DNA of 37,544 nucleotides, from positions 1 to 37,544 of the forward strand of contig JAJTYM010000035.1 in assembly GCA_021463345.1 (NCBI GenBank). The letters run 5' to 3'. Position 1 is the stretch's first letter. Each line of letters begins with the position of its first letter. Source of the stretch: Pseudobdellovibrionaceae bacterium. GTDB taxonomy: Bacteria > Bdellovibrionota > Bdellovibrionia > Bdellovibrionales > JAMPXM01. This document shows positions 1 to 7,595 of this stretch, in pieces. The notes under the pieces were generated by a model. It saw nothing but the letters and a program-made list of their open reading frames with translations, was not told where the DNA came from and ran no database searches. Position numbers and translations under genes: made by a program.

Positions 1-76
1 CAGCAATGATCGCCTTTACGGATCGAATGCGAATCGCTTCTTGTTGGGCTTGGTCGAGAGATCGTGCGTCTTTCAT
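1..76 (-). CDS. IS630-type transposase, N-terminal start only (partial)
   Basis: Reading the minus strand from an ATG at 76, the 25 visible residues begin MKDARSLDQAQQEAIRIR and then SVKAIIA. This matches the usual opening of IS630-family transposases or their helix-turn-helix subunit (MKDAR-L---AQEALRIRAVKA). The gene runs off the left edge, so neither the HTH nor the DDE catalytic domain can be seen, and its integrity is unknown. Its position beside a toxin-antitoxin pair and a broken conflict-system gene fits an accessory region. The call rests on a short stretch. Confidence 0.55.
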   Translation of the reverse strand, partial: MKDARSLDQAQQEAIRIRSVKAIIA

Positions 77-137
77 CGAACGCAGCAAACAACGTCGATG
101 AATTGATGTCAATAACAAGAACTATGTTCTGCTCTTA

Positions 138-809
138 TTAATATTTAGAGAGCGTCACTCTTTGTCCTGCTTCATTGACCGCAGTAACTTTGCCATCAAC
201 CATGATTAAGTTAACAGCCCCTGGTACGCCCCGATCCTCAAAAGCAATTTCACGGCCTGCTACGTAAGGGACAATAATTGTGTTGAAGCAGGTTGAGTTA
301 CCACAAGAGTACGGCATTAAAATTGGCATAAAACTCCATACCAAATCTCCTGGCGTCCCTCTGTAAACCCAGACACCTCTCTCAACAGAACCTAAGCCCA
401 TCCAAGTTGTTCGCTTTGTCAGTGCGTAGAGGTCTATGCCATCAGTGGCCACCTTGAGAGTGGAGTTGCCTATTTCGTACCATGTTCCGTCTCCCAACTG
501 CTTGTCTTCGGTTAAAATGTATACGGAACCACTTGATCTAAGTGCAACAAGTTTACCTTTGTACATTAGAACGGACCTGACCTTACTGGAGTCTTTTACG
601 TACTGCGGAGCCTTCCCACTAGTGACATAAAAAACATAACCTGAATCTACAAAAAACCCATCGTTGTTTCTAAATGCAGCAAGGCCTTGCTGCATAAGAA
701 CGCCTAAGTCTTCTCGGGTATATTGCCGACTAGGGGTAGGGTCATCTCCCCATGCGTGAGCTATTGAATGTAACGACAAAAAGAAAAAAACTGTGGCAAG
801 TAAACGCAT
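138..809 (-). CDS. Hypothetical secreted protein, 223 aa
   Basis: I do not recognise this protein. It opens with a clear Sec signal peptide (MRLLATVFFFLSLHSIAHA, cleavage probably after AHA), so it should be exported. The mature part is rich in short beta-type segments (VLMYKGKLVALRSSGSVYIL, YALTKR, GVWVYRG), a spacing that resembles beta-propeller-like repeats, though I cannot show a fold. One Cys pair is visible near the C-terminus (SCGNSTC). The ATG at 809 has a good ribosome-binding site (GGAG, 5 bases upstream). The gene is visibly more AT-rich than the core genes to the right and lies next to an IS fragment, so acquisition by transfer is plausible. Confidence 0.7.
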   Translation of the reverse strand: MRLLATVFFFLSLHSIAHAWGDDPTPSRQYTREDLGVLMQQGLAAFRNNDGFFVDSGYVFYVTSGKAPQYVKDSSKVRSVLMYKGKLVALRSSGSVYILTEDKQLGDGTWYEIGNSTLKVATDGIDLYALTKRTTWMGLGSVERGVWVYRGTPGDLVWSFMPILMPYSCGNSTCFNTIIVPYVAGREIAFEDRGVPGAVNLIMVDGKVTAVNEAGQRVTLSKY

Positions 810-1117
810 AAAATCTCCAAATAATTTTACTATATAATGCTATGTACGTTGCTACGCTAATGCCAATTAGATGCCAAAATCAGTGGCTTCTTTAGTAGAG
901 CTGGCCTCACGTAAAGACGATAATTGTCATTTTTACGTGTACAGAGTTTAGACACTAGCGGGTTTTCCTCTGATACTACTAAAAGCAAAGGTACCAAGGC
1001 ATATGCTGAGCTTGCTGACGTCAGCTCCTTCGCGGAGCTGAGCAATCGATGTGCTACGGCCGCCTCAAAGTCTCCGAATCTGTGTGCTCAAGTGGCTGAG
1101 GCCCAAGGTAAAAGCCC
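810..1117. other. Intergenic, hairpin-rich stretch
   Basis: I see no convincing gene here. An open frame at 924-1121 starts with TTG directly after a stop and matches nothing I know. The stretch contains a 12-base palindrome, GCTGACGTCAGC (1014-1025), overlapping a perfect 8-bp hairpin (1021-1041, TCAGCTCC, loop TTCGC, GGAGCTGA). No T-run follows the hairpin. It could act in control of the downstream toxin-antitoxin pair or be an old junction. Confidence 0.35.
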
Positions 1118-1135
1118 TTGACTTTCGGTATCCGA

Positions 1136-1501
1136 ATGGATACCTTGTGGGAAGTGGCCACATCACCGAAAGAACTTCGCACCTATGAGACCGCCGACGG
1201 CAAGCGACCATTCGATGAATGGTTGGATGGCTTTAAGGATAAGGCAACCCTCGCTCGAATCTCAGCTCGACTCAACAGGGTCGCTTTGGGAAATCTCGGC
1301 GATGTAAAGTCCGTTGGCGCAGGAGTCAGTGAATTACGGTTGGCTTTCGGAAAGGGCTACCGCGTGTATTTTGCCCAGGAGGGAGACAAAATCATCTTGC
1401 TCCTCTGTGGCGGCGACAAGGGATCGCAGGATCGGGACATTCGCGAAGCGAAAAACTATCTGCAAGACTATAGGAGACGAGACCATGGCAAAAAGAAGTA
1501 G
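1136..1501 (+). CDS. HigB-like addiction-module toxin (Gp49/RelE superfamily)
   Basis: This is a small toxin of the phage-derived Gp49-like, HigB/RelE-type addiction module family, expected to be a ribosome-dependent mRNA endonuclease. Family hallmarks are all present: the opening RTYETADGKRPFDEWLDGFKDK, then ARISARLNRVALGNLGDVKS, then GVSELRLAFGKGYRVYF, LLLCGGDKGSQDRDI and a basic end (YLQDYRRRDHGKKK). Length (121 aa from this ATG) is typical. A TTG at 1118 would add six residues; I prefer the ATG at 1136. The 3' end overlaps the antitoxin start by 17 bases, giving the toxin-first order usual for this subfamily. Activity is inferred from family membership. Confidence 0.88.
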   Translation: MDTLWEVATSPKELRTYETADGKRPFDEWLDGFKDKATLARISARLNRVALGNLGDVKSVGAGVSELRLAFGKGYRVYFAQEGDKIILLLCGGDKGSQDRDIREAKNYLQDYRRRDHGKKK

Positions 1502-1802
1502 TGATTACCGCAAAGGTCTGATTGAGCGACTCAAGAAAGATCCTGACTTTCAGGTTGAATACTTGAAGGCTTCGCTCGAGGAGAATTCGGACATGCCAGA
1601 GGCCATTCTGATGGCACTTCGAGATATTGCCGAGGCTCGCGGTTTCGAGCAGCTCGCCGAGGCCGCTGATCTGAGCCAAAAAAGCCTCTATAAAATCCTT
1701 TCTGACACCAAAGACGCTAAACCTCGCTTTGAAACTATCGTCAAACTTTTGAATGCTCTGGGGCTCAGGCTCACGGTTGAAGAGCGGCCTCACGCTTCAT
1801 AA
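1485..1802 (+). CDS. HigA-like antitoxin, HTH DNA-binding protein
   Basis: This is the partner antitoxin, 105 aa, beginning MAKRSSDYRKGLIERLKKD. It belongs to the addiction-module antidote family in which a helix-turn-helix lies near the C-terminus: AEAADLSQKSLYKILS is the HTH core, followed by PRFETIVKLLNALGLRL. It should neutralise the upstream toxin by direct binding and repress the pair's own promoter. The ATG at 1485 is chosen because a strong ribosome-binding site (TAGGAGACGAG) precedes it. The open frame extends further upstream but that part overlaps the toxin in another frame. The stop at 1802 lies 4 bases before the next GTG, so the three genes may be co-transcribed. Confidence 0.88.
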   Translation: MAKRSSDYRKGLIERLKKDPDFQVEYLKASLEENSDMPEAILMALRDIAEARGFEQLAEAADLSQKSLYKILSDTKDAKPRFETIVKLLNALGLRLTVEERPHAS

Positions 1803-1806
1803 GCCA

Positions 1807-2289
1807 GTGTCGCAAAATCAACGCATTCAAGATATTGAGCGTCGCCTTGAAGCTCTCGATACTGAGAGGCGCGATCTCGTATCTGAACTGGCAAAACTCC
1901 GCATTCAAGCAACTCCAGTCGCGGAACTTCCAAAAATCATAGGTTCTACTGTTGGGATCGAAGTTCAAACTCCCGACGACAAGGTTCGTCTTTTTCACTC
2001 GCTGTTTACCGCACGCACCTCAGTCTACCCCAAACTTTGGGAAAATCCTTCGAAGGGCATCAAGGGCTATTCGCCAACCTGCTCGAATGAATGGGATCGC
2101 CAAGTTTGTGGGAAGCCAAAAGTTAAATGTACCGATTGTCCCAATCAGGCATTTTTGAAATTGGACAGTACTGCCGTCCGAGATCACCTGCAAGGAAGGC
2201 ACACGATCGGAACGTACTCGATTCTTGAGGATGATTCGTGCACTTTCCTGGCGGCTGACTTTGACGGCAAAGGTTGGGGCGCTGTCTGA
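1807..2289 (+). pseudogene. TOTE conflict-system primase/helicase, N-terminal fragment
   Basis: The first 160 residues of a much larger protein are present. A coiled-coil start (RIQDIERRLEALDTERRDLV) is followed by the conserved opening of the TOTE-type archaeo-eukaryotic primase domain: LFHSLFTARTSVYPKLWENP, GYSPTCSNEW, a four-Cys cluster (VCGKPKVKCTDCPNQAF), DHLQGRHTIGTYSILEDD and LAADFDGKGW. The last of these is the first catalytic Asp motif. The frame then stops (GAV, stop at 2289). Intact members continue for several hundred residues into primase, helicase and nuclease parts, none of which is seen downstream. The GTG at 1807 fits directly behind the antitoxin. It is best read as a truncated, probably inactive remnant of a defence or element-conflict gene. 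Confidence 0.75.
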
Positions 2290-2331
2290 GTAAAATCAGC
2301 CATGCCTCTTGGCGGTGGAGCCTTGCAGGTT

Positions 2332-2374
2332 CGTCGAACTGTTCAAGCGTTCGACGGTCCGGTGTCGAACTTTT
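2332..2374 (+). terminator. Three-arm inverted repeat ending in T4
   Basis: Arm A CGTCGAAC (2332-2339) pairs with arm B GTTCGACG (2349-2356). Arm B can instead pair with arm C GTCGAAC (2364-2370), which is followed by TTTT. The B:C hairpin with its short T-run looks like a weak intrinsic terminator closing the accessory strip. The A:B pairing is mutually exclusive with it, as in an attenuator, but no leader peptide or ligand-binding fold was seen. Confidence 0.4.
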
Positions 2375-2511
2375 CCTCACATGACGAATCCATGTCTTGA
2401 TTCGGGACCGCTGACCTGATTCGCGGCGGGCCCTTTCATGGGTAGTGCTACTCTTTAGAGACAGGCGGCGCTCGGGACATGGAATCGTGGTCCCGCCGGG
2501 GGGTAACTAAA

Positions 2512-3972
2512 ATGAGCCGAATTTCACGTCGACATTTCTTGCGGGGAATCGGCGGTTTTACGTTGTCTCTGCCGACTCTGCCATCGCTTCTCGCGCCGGG
2601 GAAAGCGTTCGCGCAGTCCACCTCTGTGCCAAAACGCTTCGTGGCCATCTGCAACTACGACGGCTACTACGAATCGGTCTATTATCCTTCGGTCGCTGCG
2701 GACGTGCAGTTCGCGCCCGACGTCTTTTCTAAGCAGCTGTCGACCATCGGCGGCCCGCTCTCGGAGCTCCTGGGTCCCCAGTTCGACCCCCTTCGCCCCA
2801 AGATGAACATCTATCGCGGCTTGGATATCCCCGGTAGCATCGGGCATTCGGCGGCGAACATGCTGTGTGGCGCGGCCCGCATCGTATTCGGCGATACCAG
2901 CCCGATTGATCCCGTCGGGAACTCGCGGTCGATGGACGTCGTTTTGGGGAAATCGAAGGCGTTTTATCAGAAAGTACCTCAATACCTCTCTCTGCTGGGG
3001 CAAGAGCCCTCGTATAACTACAGCATGTCTTTCGACAAGGACGAGGCGGGAAAGACGGTTCGTTTGCCTTACGACAGATATCCTCAAGACATGTTCCAGC
3101 GGGTGTTCGCGAGCCGCATTCTCGATCCCGCGACAGCCGATAAATTCAAGGCGAAGAAAATCACGATCGGGGACCTCGTCCTCCAGGACTTCAGGTCTCT
3201 CCTCAACCACCGCCGGATTTCCTCGGACGACAAAGTCGTGGTCAATAATTTCGTCGACCAATTGCAGTCTTTGAACACCCGGATCAACGCGGCTCCGAGC
3301 GTTCTCACGTGCTCGAGGCCGACCATGAGGAACGTCGCGACCGGTTATTGGGAGAGAATGACCGAGCAGGACAGGTTCAATTTTTTCTCGAATTACATCG
3401 ACACCATGATCGCGGCCATGGCCTGCGATTTGACTCGCGTCTGCGTGATCAGCATGCGCTTGTTCGGTCATGACCATGGCCTTTCGCACGCCGCTCCGGG
3501 CAACCGTGAGAATCAACTGAAATACCTCGAGAACACGCGGAAGATCGCCAGGATCGTGGCCGAGTTCGCGACGAAAATGGACGCCGTCAAGGAAGCCGAC
3601 GGCAAATCGATGCTCGACCATTCGATCCTGTTCTGGGGAAACGAGGACTCCAACGGCGGACCTCACTCCTGCATCAGCATGCCGGCCGTCAGTTTCGGGA
3701 GCGCGGGTGAGAAGATAAAAACCGGCTACTACATGGATTACAGGCAGCGACCGTTCTTTCGGCATCCCGACGGTCAGAACATCGGGCGCTCCTACACGCA
3801 GCTTCTCGTGACTTTCATGAGGGCGCTCGGGCTGCCGCCGACCGACTATCTCCAATACGGTGATGGCGGAGGCTTCGGGAGCTTCAATAAAAACGTTTCG
3901 TACACCAACGGCCGGTACATCCCGTACGAGGCCTCGCGAAACGACGTCCTTCCTTTCATCGGGCAGGTGTGA
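2512..3972 (+). CDS. DUF1552 domain protein, Tat-exported
   Basis: This is a 486-aa protein of the DUF1552 family, known from planctomycetes, myxobacteria and Bdellovibrio-like bacteria and lacking a firmly established biochemical role. It starts MSRISRRHFLRGIGG, a twin-arginine signal (RRHFLRG) followed by a hydrophobic stretch and an AFAQ cleavage region, so it should be exported folded. The body carries family-type segments such as VPKRFVAICNYDGYY, GHSAANMLCGA, SMDVVLG, FGHDHGLSHA and ILFWGNEDSNGGPHS. The ATG at 2512 is preferred to that at 2479 because a G6 tract lies just upstream and the Tat motif falls at the right place. It is followed almost without gap by a DUF1592-family gene, the usual genomic partner, suggesting a common periplasmic or surface complex. 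Confidence 0.88.
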   Translation: MSRISRRHFLRGIGGFTLSLPTLPSLLAPGKAFAQSTSVPKRFVAICNYDGYYESVYYPSVAADVQFAPDVFSKQLSTIGGPLSELLGPQFDPLRPKMNIYRGLDIPGSIGHSAANMLCGAARIVFGDTSPIDPVGNSRSMDVVLGKSKAFYQKVPQYLSLLGQEPSYNYSMSFDKDEAGKTVRLPYDRYPQDMFQRVFASRILDPATADKFKAKKITIGDLVLQDFRSLLNHRRISSDDKVVVNNFVDQLQSLNTRINAAPSVLTCSRPTMRNVATGYWERMTEQDRFNFFSNYIDTMIAAMACDLTRVCVISMRLFGHDHGLSHAAPGNRENQLKYLENTRKIARIVAEFATKMDAVKEADGKSMLDHSILFWGNEDSNGGPHSCISMPAVSFGSAGEKIKTGYYMDYRQRPFFRHPDGQNIGRSYTQLLVTFMRALGLPPTDYLQYGDGGGFGSFNKNVSYTNGRYIPYEASRNDVLPFIGQV

Positions 3973-3974
3973 TC

Positions 3975-5720
3975 ATGGTGAAATCAAGATCGACAAAGGC
4001 GATTCGAACGACCTGCTTTTTGGCGATCCTGGGCGGGGCGATGTTCGCGTTTCAGAACTGCGGCCCCGCATTCCAGTTGGCGGGCGAGACGTCTTCCAGC
4101 GAAGGTTCGACCGGCTCGAAGAAGATGAACCCGTTCACGTGCTCGGCGCCTGGGGGGCAGTCCGTCAGCTCGATCCGGCGCCTCTCCAAAGCCCAGTACG
4201 CGAACACTCTCCAGGATCTCCTCGGTGGCGCCGCCTTCGCCCAGATTCAGCCGACCGTCGCGACTTTGCCGTCGGACGAGATGAAGCTCAGCGTGAATGA
4301 CATCCAAAAGGTCATTTCGGACACTCAAATGACGGCGTATCAGAACGTGGCGGAAGCGGTCTACAATCAGGTCCTCGCGTCCAGCTCGCTCGCGCAGTCG
4401 ATCGGCGGCGCTTGCATCGTTCAAGCCACGGTGACGAGCGCCTGTCGCGATGATTTCATCAGGAATTTCGGTCTCAGGGCGTTTCGGCGCCCTCTCTCGG
4501 CGGAGGAAGTGGGGCGTTGGGGAGCCCAGGTTTTCGCATTGGGGGAAAGCTCGTTGGATCGGGTCGGGCTCGTCGTTTACGGGATGCTGATGTCGCCGAA
4601 TTTCCTGTTGAAGCCGGAGATCGGCACGGAGCCGGCCGACGCGGATACGTTCGCGTTGAGCCCTTTCGAGCTCGCCTCTCGCCTGAGTTACGACCTCACG
4701 GATGGACCGCCGGACGCGGAATTGATGGCGGCGGCCACGGCGAACAAACTCTCATCGCGGGCGGAGTTGGCCGCCCACGTGGACAGGCTCGTTTCGAGCG
4801 CGCGCGGGCGGGCGAAGATCCGGGCGTTTTTTGTTTATTGGTTGAATCCTCAAAGGTATTCAGCCGCCTCTTTCGCGGCCGATTTCCTCCAGGGAGTCGA
4901 CGTGGTCCAGCTCAACGATGAGTTCGAACGCGAAATGTTCGAGTATTTGGATTACATGGTGTTCACGAAAAAGGCGAGCCTCGAGGATCTGCTGACGTCG
5001 CGCGAGTCGTTCGCGAGGGGCCCGGCGGCCGAGGTTTACGGTCACGTCCCGCATGTGCCCAATGGCCCGCCGGCCATCATGTCGGCTGAGCGAAAAGGCC
5101 TGCTCATGCGCGGCCCTGTGATCGCCACCGAGGGGAACGAGACGCACCCGATCGTGAGGGGCGTGAAGATCCGGACGAGGTTCTTGTGCGAGACCATGGG
5201 TCTGCCCTCCGGAGTGATGACCAACGATCCCACTTTTTTCTCGGACGAGGCGAGGGCGCTCCATTCGACCCGGTTCCGGACGGACGGCCTCACGAGCCAA
5301 GGCGCGTGCGTCGGCTGCCATCGCTTGATCAACCCGCCCGGGTTCGCGTTCGAGAACTTCGACGGCCTCGGCCGGGTGCGCGCGGTGGAAAGAGCTTACT
5401 CGGTCCAAGGGGCGTTCTTGGCCGAGCACGAGATCCGCACGGATTCTTCCAACGTCCTTCTCGGGAACGTGCAGTCGGTGAACATTTCCAACGGGCTCGA
5501 CGTGGTCGACCGGATGCTCGAAGCGAACACGATGCCGGGGTGTTTCGTTCGGCAGGCCCATCGGTTTTACAAAGCGCAGCTGGAATCGGCCGAGGACGAC
5601 GGCTGCGCGCTGAGCTCCTCTTACCAAAAGCTGATGGTCGAGAATTCCGAGGCTCCGCTGCTCGAGATGTTCAAAAGCGCCTACCTTCACGACTCGGTCT
5701 TCCGGAGGCGCATGAAGTGA
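3975..5720 (+). CDS. DUF1587/1595/1592/1588/1585 lipoprotein with CxxCH motif
   Basis: This 581-aa protein has the multi-domain layout of the planctomycete-type DUF1592 family: DUF1587-like (IRRLSKAQYANTLQDLLGG, about 55-120), DUF1595-like (FIRNFGLRAFRRPLSAEEV), DUF1592 (LSPFELASRLSYDLTDGPPD), DUF1588 (RGVKIRTRFLCE through CVGCHRLINPPGFAFENFDG) and a DUF1585-like end. A heme-attachment-type CxxCH occurs at C445, C448 and H449. The N-terminus is a lipoprotein-type signal ending FAFQNC with C29 as likely lipidated residue; asparagine before the Cys is atypical in general but common-looking in Bdellovibrio-type lipoproteins. It starts 2 bases after the DUF1552 stop, so the two are translationally linked. 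Function is unproven; an envelope electron-transfer or surface role is only a guess. Confidence 0.87.
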   Translation: MVKSRSTKAIRTTCFLAILGGAMFAFQNCGPAFQLAGETSSSEGSTGSKKMNPFTCSAPGGQSVSSIRRLSKAQYANTLQDLLGGAAFAQIQPTVATLPSDEMKLSVNDIQKVISDTQMTAYQNVAEAVYNQVLASSSLAQSIGGACIVQATVTSACRDDFIRNFGLRAFRRPLSAEEVGRWGAQVFALGESSLDRVGLVVYGMLMSPNFLLKPEIGTEPADADTFALSPFELASRLSYDLTDGPPDAELMAAATANKLSSRAELAAHVDRLVSSARGRAKIRAFFVYWLNPQRYSAASFAADFLQGVDVVQLNDEFEREMFEYLDYMVFTKKASLEDLLTSRESFARGPAAEVYGHVPHVPNGPPAIMSAERKGLLMRGPVIATEGNETHPIVRGVKIRTRFLCETMGLPSGVMTNDPTFFSDEARALHSTRFRTDGLTSQGACVGCHRLINPPGFAFENFDGLGRVRAVERAYSVQGAFLAEHEIRTDSSNVLLGNVQSVNISNGLDVVDRMLEANTMPGCFVRQAHRFYKAQLESAEDDGCALSSSYQKLMVENSEAPLLEMFKSAYLHDSVFRRRMK

Positions 5721-5771
5721 GCGAGCTGAAGGCGCGGCGGCGGGCGATGGGACGATGCGAACGGCCTGGGG

Positions 5772-7010
5772 TCACACGGCGGCCCGCTCCGGGCACCCTA
5801 TCGGCAGCGTGAAGAAGAACGTCGTGCCTTCATCCGGTTTGGAGTTCGCCCAGATCCGGCCCTCGTGAAGTTGGATGATTTTTTTCGCCGTGGCTAGGCC
5901 GATGCCCGTGCCGGCGAATTCCGCGTCGGGATGCAGGCGATTGAACGATTCGAAAAGTTTTGGCGCGTGCTGCATGTCGAAGCCGGCGCCGTTGTCCCTG
6001 ACGAAAAAGACCGTTTCGCCGTTCTCCGCGGCCATCTGGCCGACCTCGATCTTCGCGGCGTCCTTTTTGGCGGTGAACTTCCACGCGTTGCTCATCAGGT
6101 TCTGGAGCACGACATCCACCAGCAGCGGGTCTCCGGCGGCCGTCATGGCGGGTTCGATGACGAACTCGACCTTCCTCCCTCGCTCCGCGGAGACGAGCTG
6201 CTTTCGCAGGGCCTGGGCGAGGCCGGTGAGGTCGATGCGTTCGCGCTGGATCTCTTGGCGGGAGAGCCTGGCGAAGTTTAAGATCCCATCGACCAACAGG
6301 CCCATGCGCCTGCCGGCGTCCATGATTCCCTGCAGGTGCTCCTGGCCTTCGGCGTTGAGCGCGGCTTTGTGGTCGGAGAGCAGGATCTCGCCGAAGGAAA
6401 TCATGCTCCGGAGGGGGCCGTGCAAGTCATGGGAAACGGTGTAGCTGAACGCCTCGAGCGCCCGGTTGGTCTCGGCGAGCTGGTTGTTGGCGTCTTTGAT
6501 CTCCCTTGCGCGCAACATCACTTCGGTTTCCATCTGGTCGAAGCGTTTCGTCAGGACTTCGCCTCGCCGTTTCAGGCGCAACAGCTCAGTGACGTCCTCC
6601 ACTCGCTGGGCCAGCTGAATCAGCCGGCCTTTCGCGTCGAGGATCGGGTTGTGCGTGACGCTCCAGTACCGGGTGTCGAAGCCGCCGCCTTCCGATTCGG
6701 CGCGGGGGATGTCGTATTGCTGCACGGGCATCACGTCGACCGTTTTGGTTTCCATGACCCGTGCGAAAGCGGCTCGGAAGGTTTTCTCCATCAGGCCTTT
6801 CATGTCGCTCGGATTGGGCGGGAAGGCTTCGAACACACCCTTGCCGACGATGTCCTCGAGCTTCCGATTCGTTGACGCGAGGTAGATGCCGCTGGCTCCG
6901 ATGATCGTGAACGTCGGCGCGTCCGGGAGCAGGATGAGGTAGAGGGCGGAGCCGGAGTCGAAAATGCCTTTGTAGTCGACTTCGGGGGTCTCGGTTTTCT
7001 TAGGGTCCAC
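5772..7010 (-). CDS. PAS-domain sensor histidine kinase
   Basis: This is a 412-aa soluble-looking sensor kinase. Residues about 15-145 form a PAS-type sensor (FDSGSALYLILLPDAPTFTI, WSVTHNPILDAKGRL), about 150-185 a coiled coil, and about 185-255 the HisKA dimerisation domain with phospho-acceptor H194 in TVSHDLHGPLRS. The ATPase domain shows N (NLMSNAWKFT), G1 (VRDNGAGFD), an F-box region (FESFNRLH) and G2 (GTGIGLATAKKI) motifs, so it should be active. No membrane segment is seen, pointing to a cytoplasmic signal. It lies 27 bases downstream of the cyclase and in the same direction, so it probably shares a transcript with the receiver-cyclase and may phosphorylate that receiver. The partnership is inferred from position. 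Confidence 0.93.
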   Translation of the reverse strand: MDPKKTETPEVDYKGIFDSGSALYLILLPDAPTFTIIGASGIYLASTNRKLEDIVGKGVFEAFPPNPSDMKGLMEKTFRAAFARVMETKTVDVMPVQQYDIPRAESEGGGFDTRYWSVTHNPILDAKGRLIQLAQRVEDVTELLRLKRRGEVLTKRFDQMETEVMLRAREIKDANNQLAETNRALEAFSYTVSHDLHGPLRSMISFGEILLSDHKAALNAEGQEHLQGIMDAGRRMGLLVDGILNFARLSRQEIQRERIDLTGLAQALRKQLVSAERGRKVEFVIEPAMTAAGDPLLVDVVLQNLMSNAWKFTAKKDAAKIEVGQMAAENGETVFFVRDNGAGFDMQHAPKLFESFNRLHPDAEFAGTGIGLATAKKIIQLHEGRIWANSKPDEGTTFFFTLPIGCPERAAV

Positions 7011-7037
7011 GCGGTTCTCCGAGAATTGAGGGATGGC

Positions 7038-7595
7038 CTACGAGAGTTTCAGGATGTTGTGGGCTTGGACAGGTCGCATGATGCCCTTGAGCTCGATCGT
7101 GCCGACGCTTTCCGTTGAGACGGCGCCTTGGAGCAAACTCAGGAATTTGGGGGGGACGAGGATTTGCCCGTTTTTAGCTTGGCTGCAAAGGCGGGAGGCG
7201 AGGTTCGAGACCGTGCCGATCACCGAGTAGTCCCAGCAGCCGTCTCCGCCGATGCCGCCGATGGTGGCATGACCCGAGGCGATCCCGGCGCCATAGTTGA
7301 GTTCAACCCCTTGGGTCGTCCACTTGCGGCTCACGAGCTCCATGACTTCACGGCACTCGAGGGCCATGCGCACGGCCTTGTGCGCGTGGTCGGGCGTGTC
7401 GATCGGGTCATTGAAGAACGCCATGACGCCGTCTCCAGCGATATGGCCGATGGTTCCGAGGTATTTCTGAGCTACTTGACCCACCTTGGAATAGTATTCT
7501 TGCAGAATGCTCACGACGTCTTCGGGTTCGGAGGTCTCGACGAATTGAGTGAATCCCCGAAGGTCGAAAAAGAGAACTGAAACCTCTTTGCGGTG
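7038..7595 (-). pseudogene. Class III adenylate/guanylate cyclase domain, separated from its receiver by an in-frame TGA
   Basis: This frame continues that of the receiver gene beyond a TGA at 7596-7598 with no shift. The translation resumes HRKEVSVLFFDLRGFTQFVE, the start of a class III nucleotide cyclase, and runs through IAGDGVMAFFNDP (second metal-binding Asp), GCWDYSVIGT (purine-specifying Asp) and SNLASRL (Asn and Arg of the transition state). The catalytic core is therefore preserved apart from the stop. A GTG at 7514 could start a 158-aa product, but that would lack FFDLRGFT and its first metal Asp and should be inactive. Related proteins have SHRREV-type sequence at this junction, so a Ser TCA to TGA change is one simple explanation. 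It is a recent pseudogene, a sequencing error or a read-through site. Confidence 0.82.

Noticed and set aside
924-1121. 65-residue frame upstream of the toxin
   Set aside because: It starts with TTG directly after a stop, has no ribosome-binding site and matches no family I know. The two Cys residues alone are not enough to call it.
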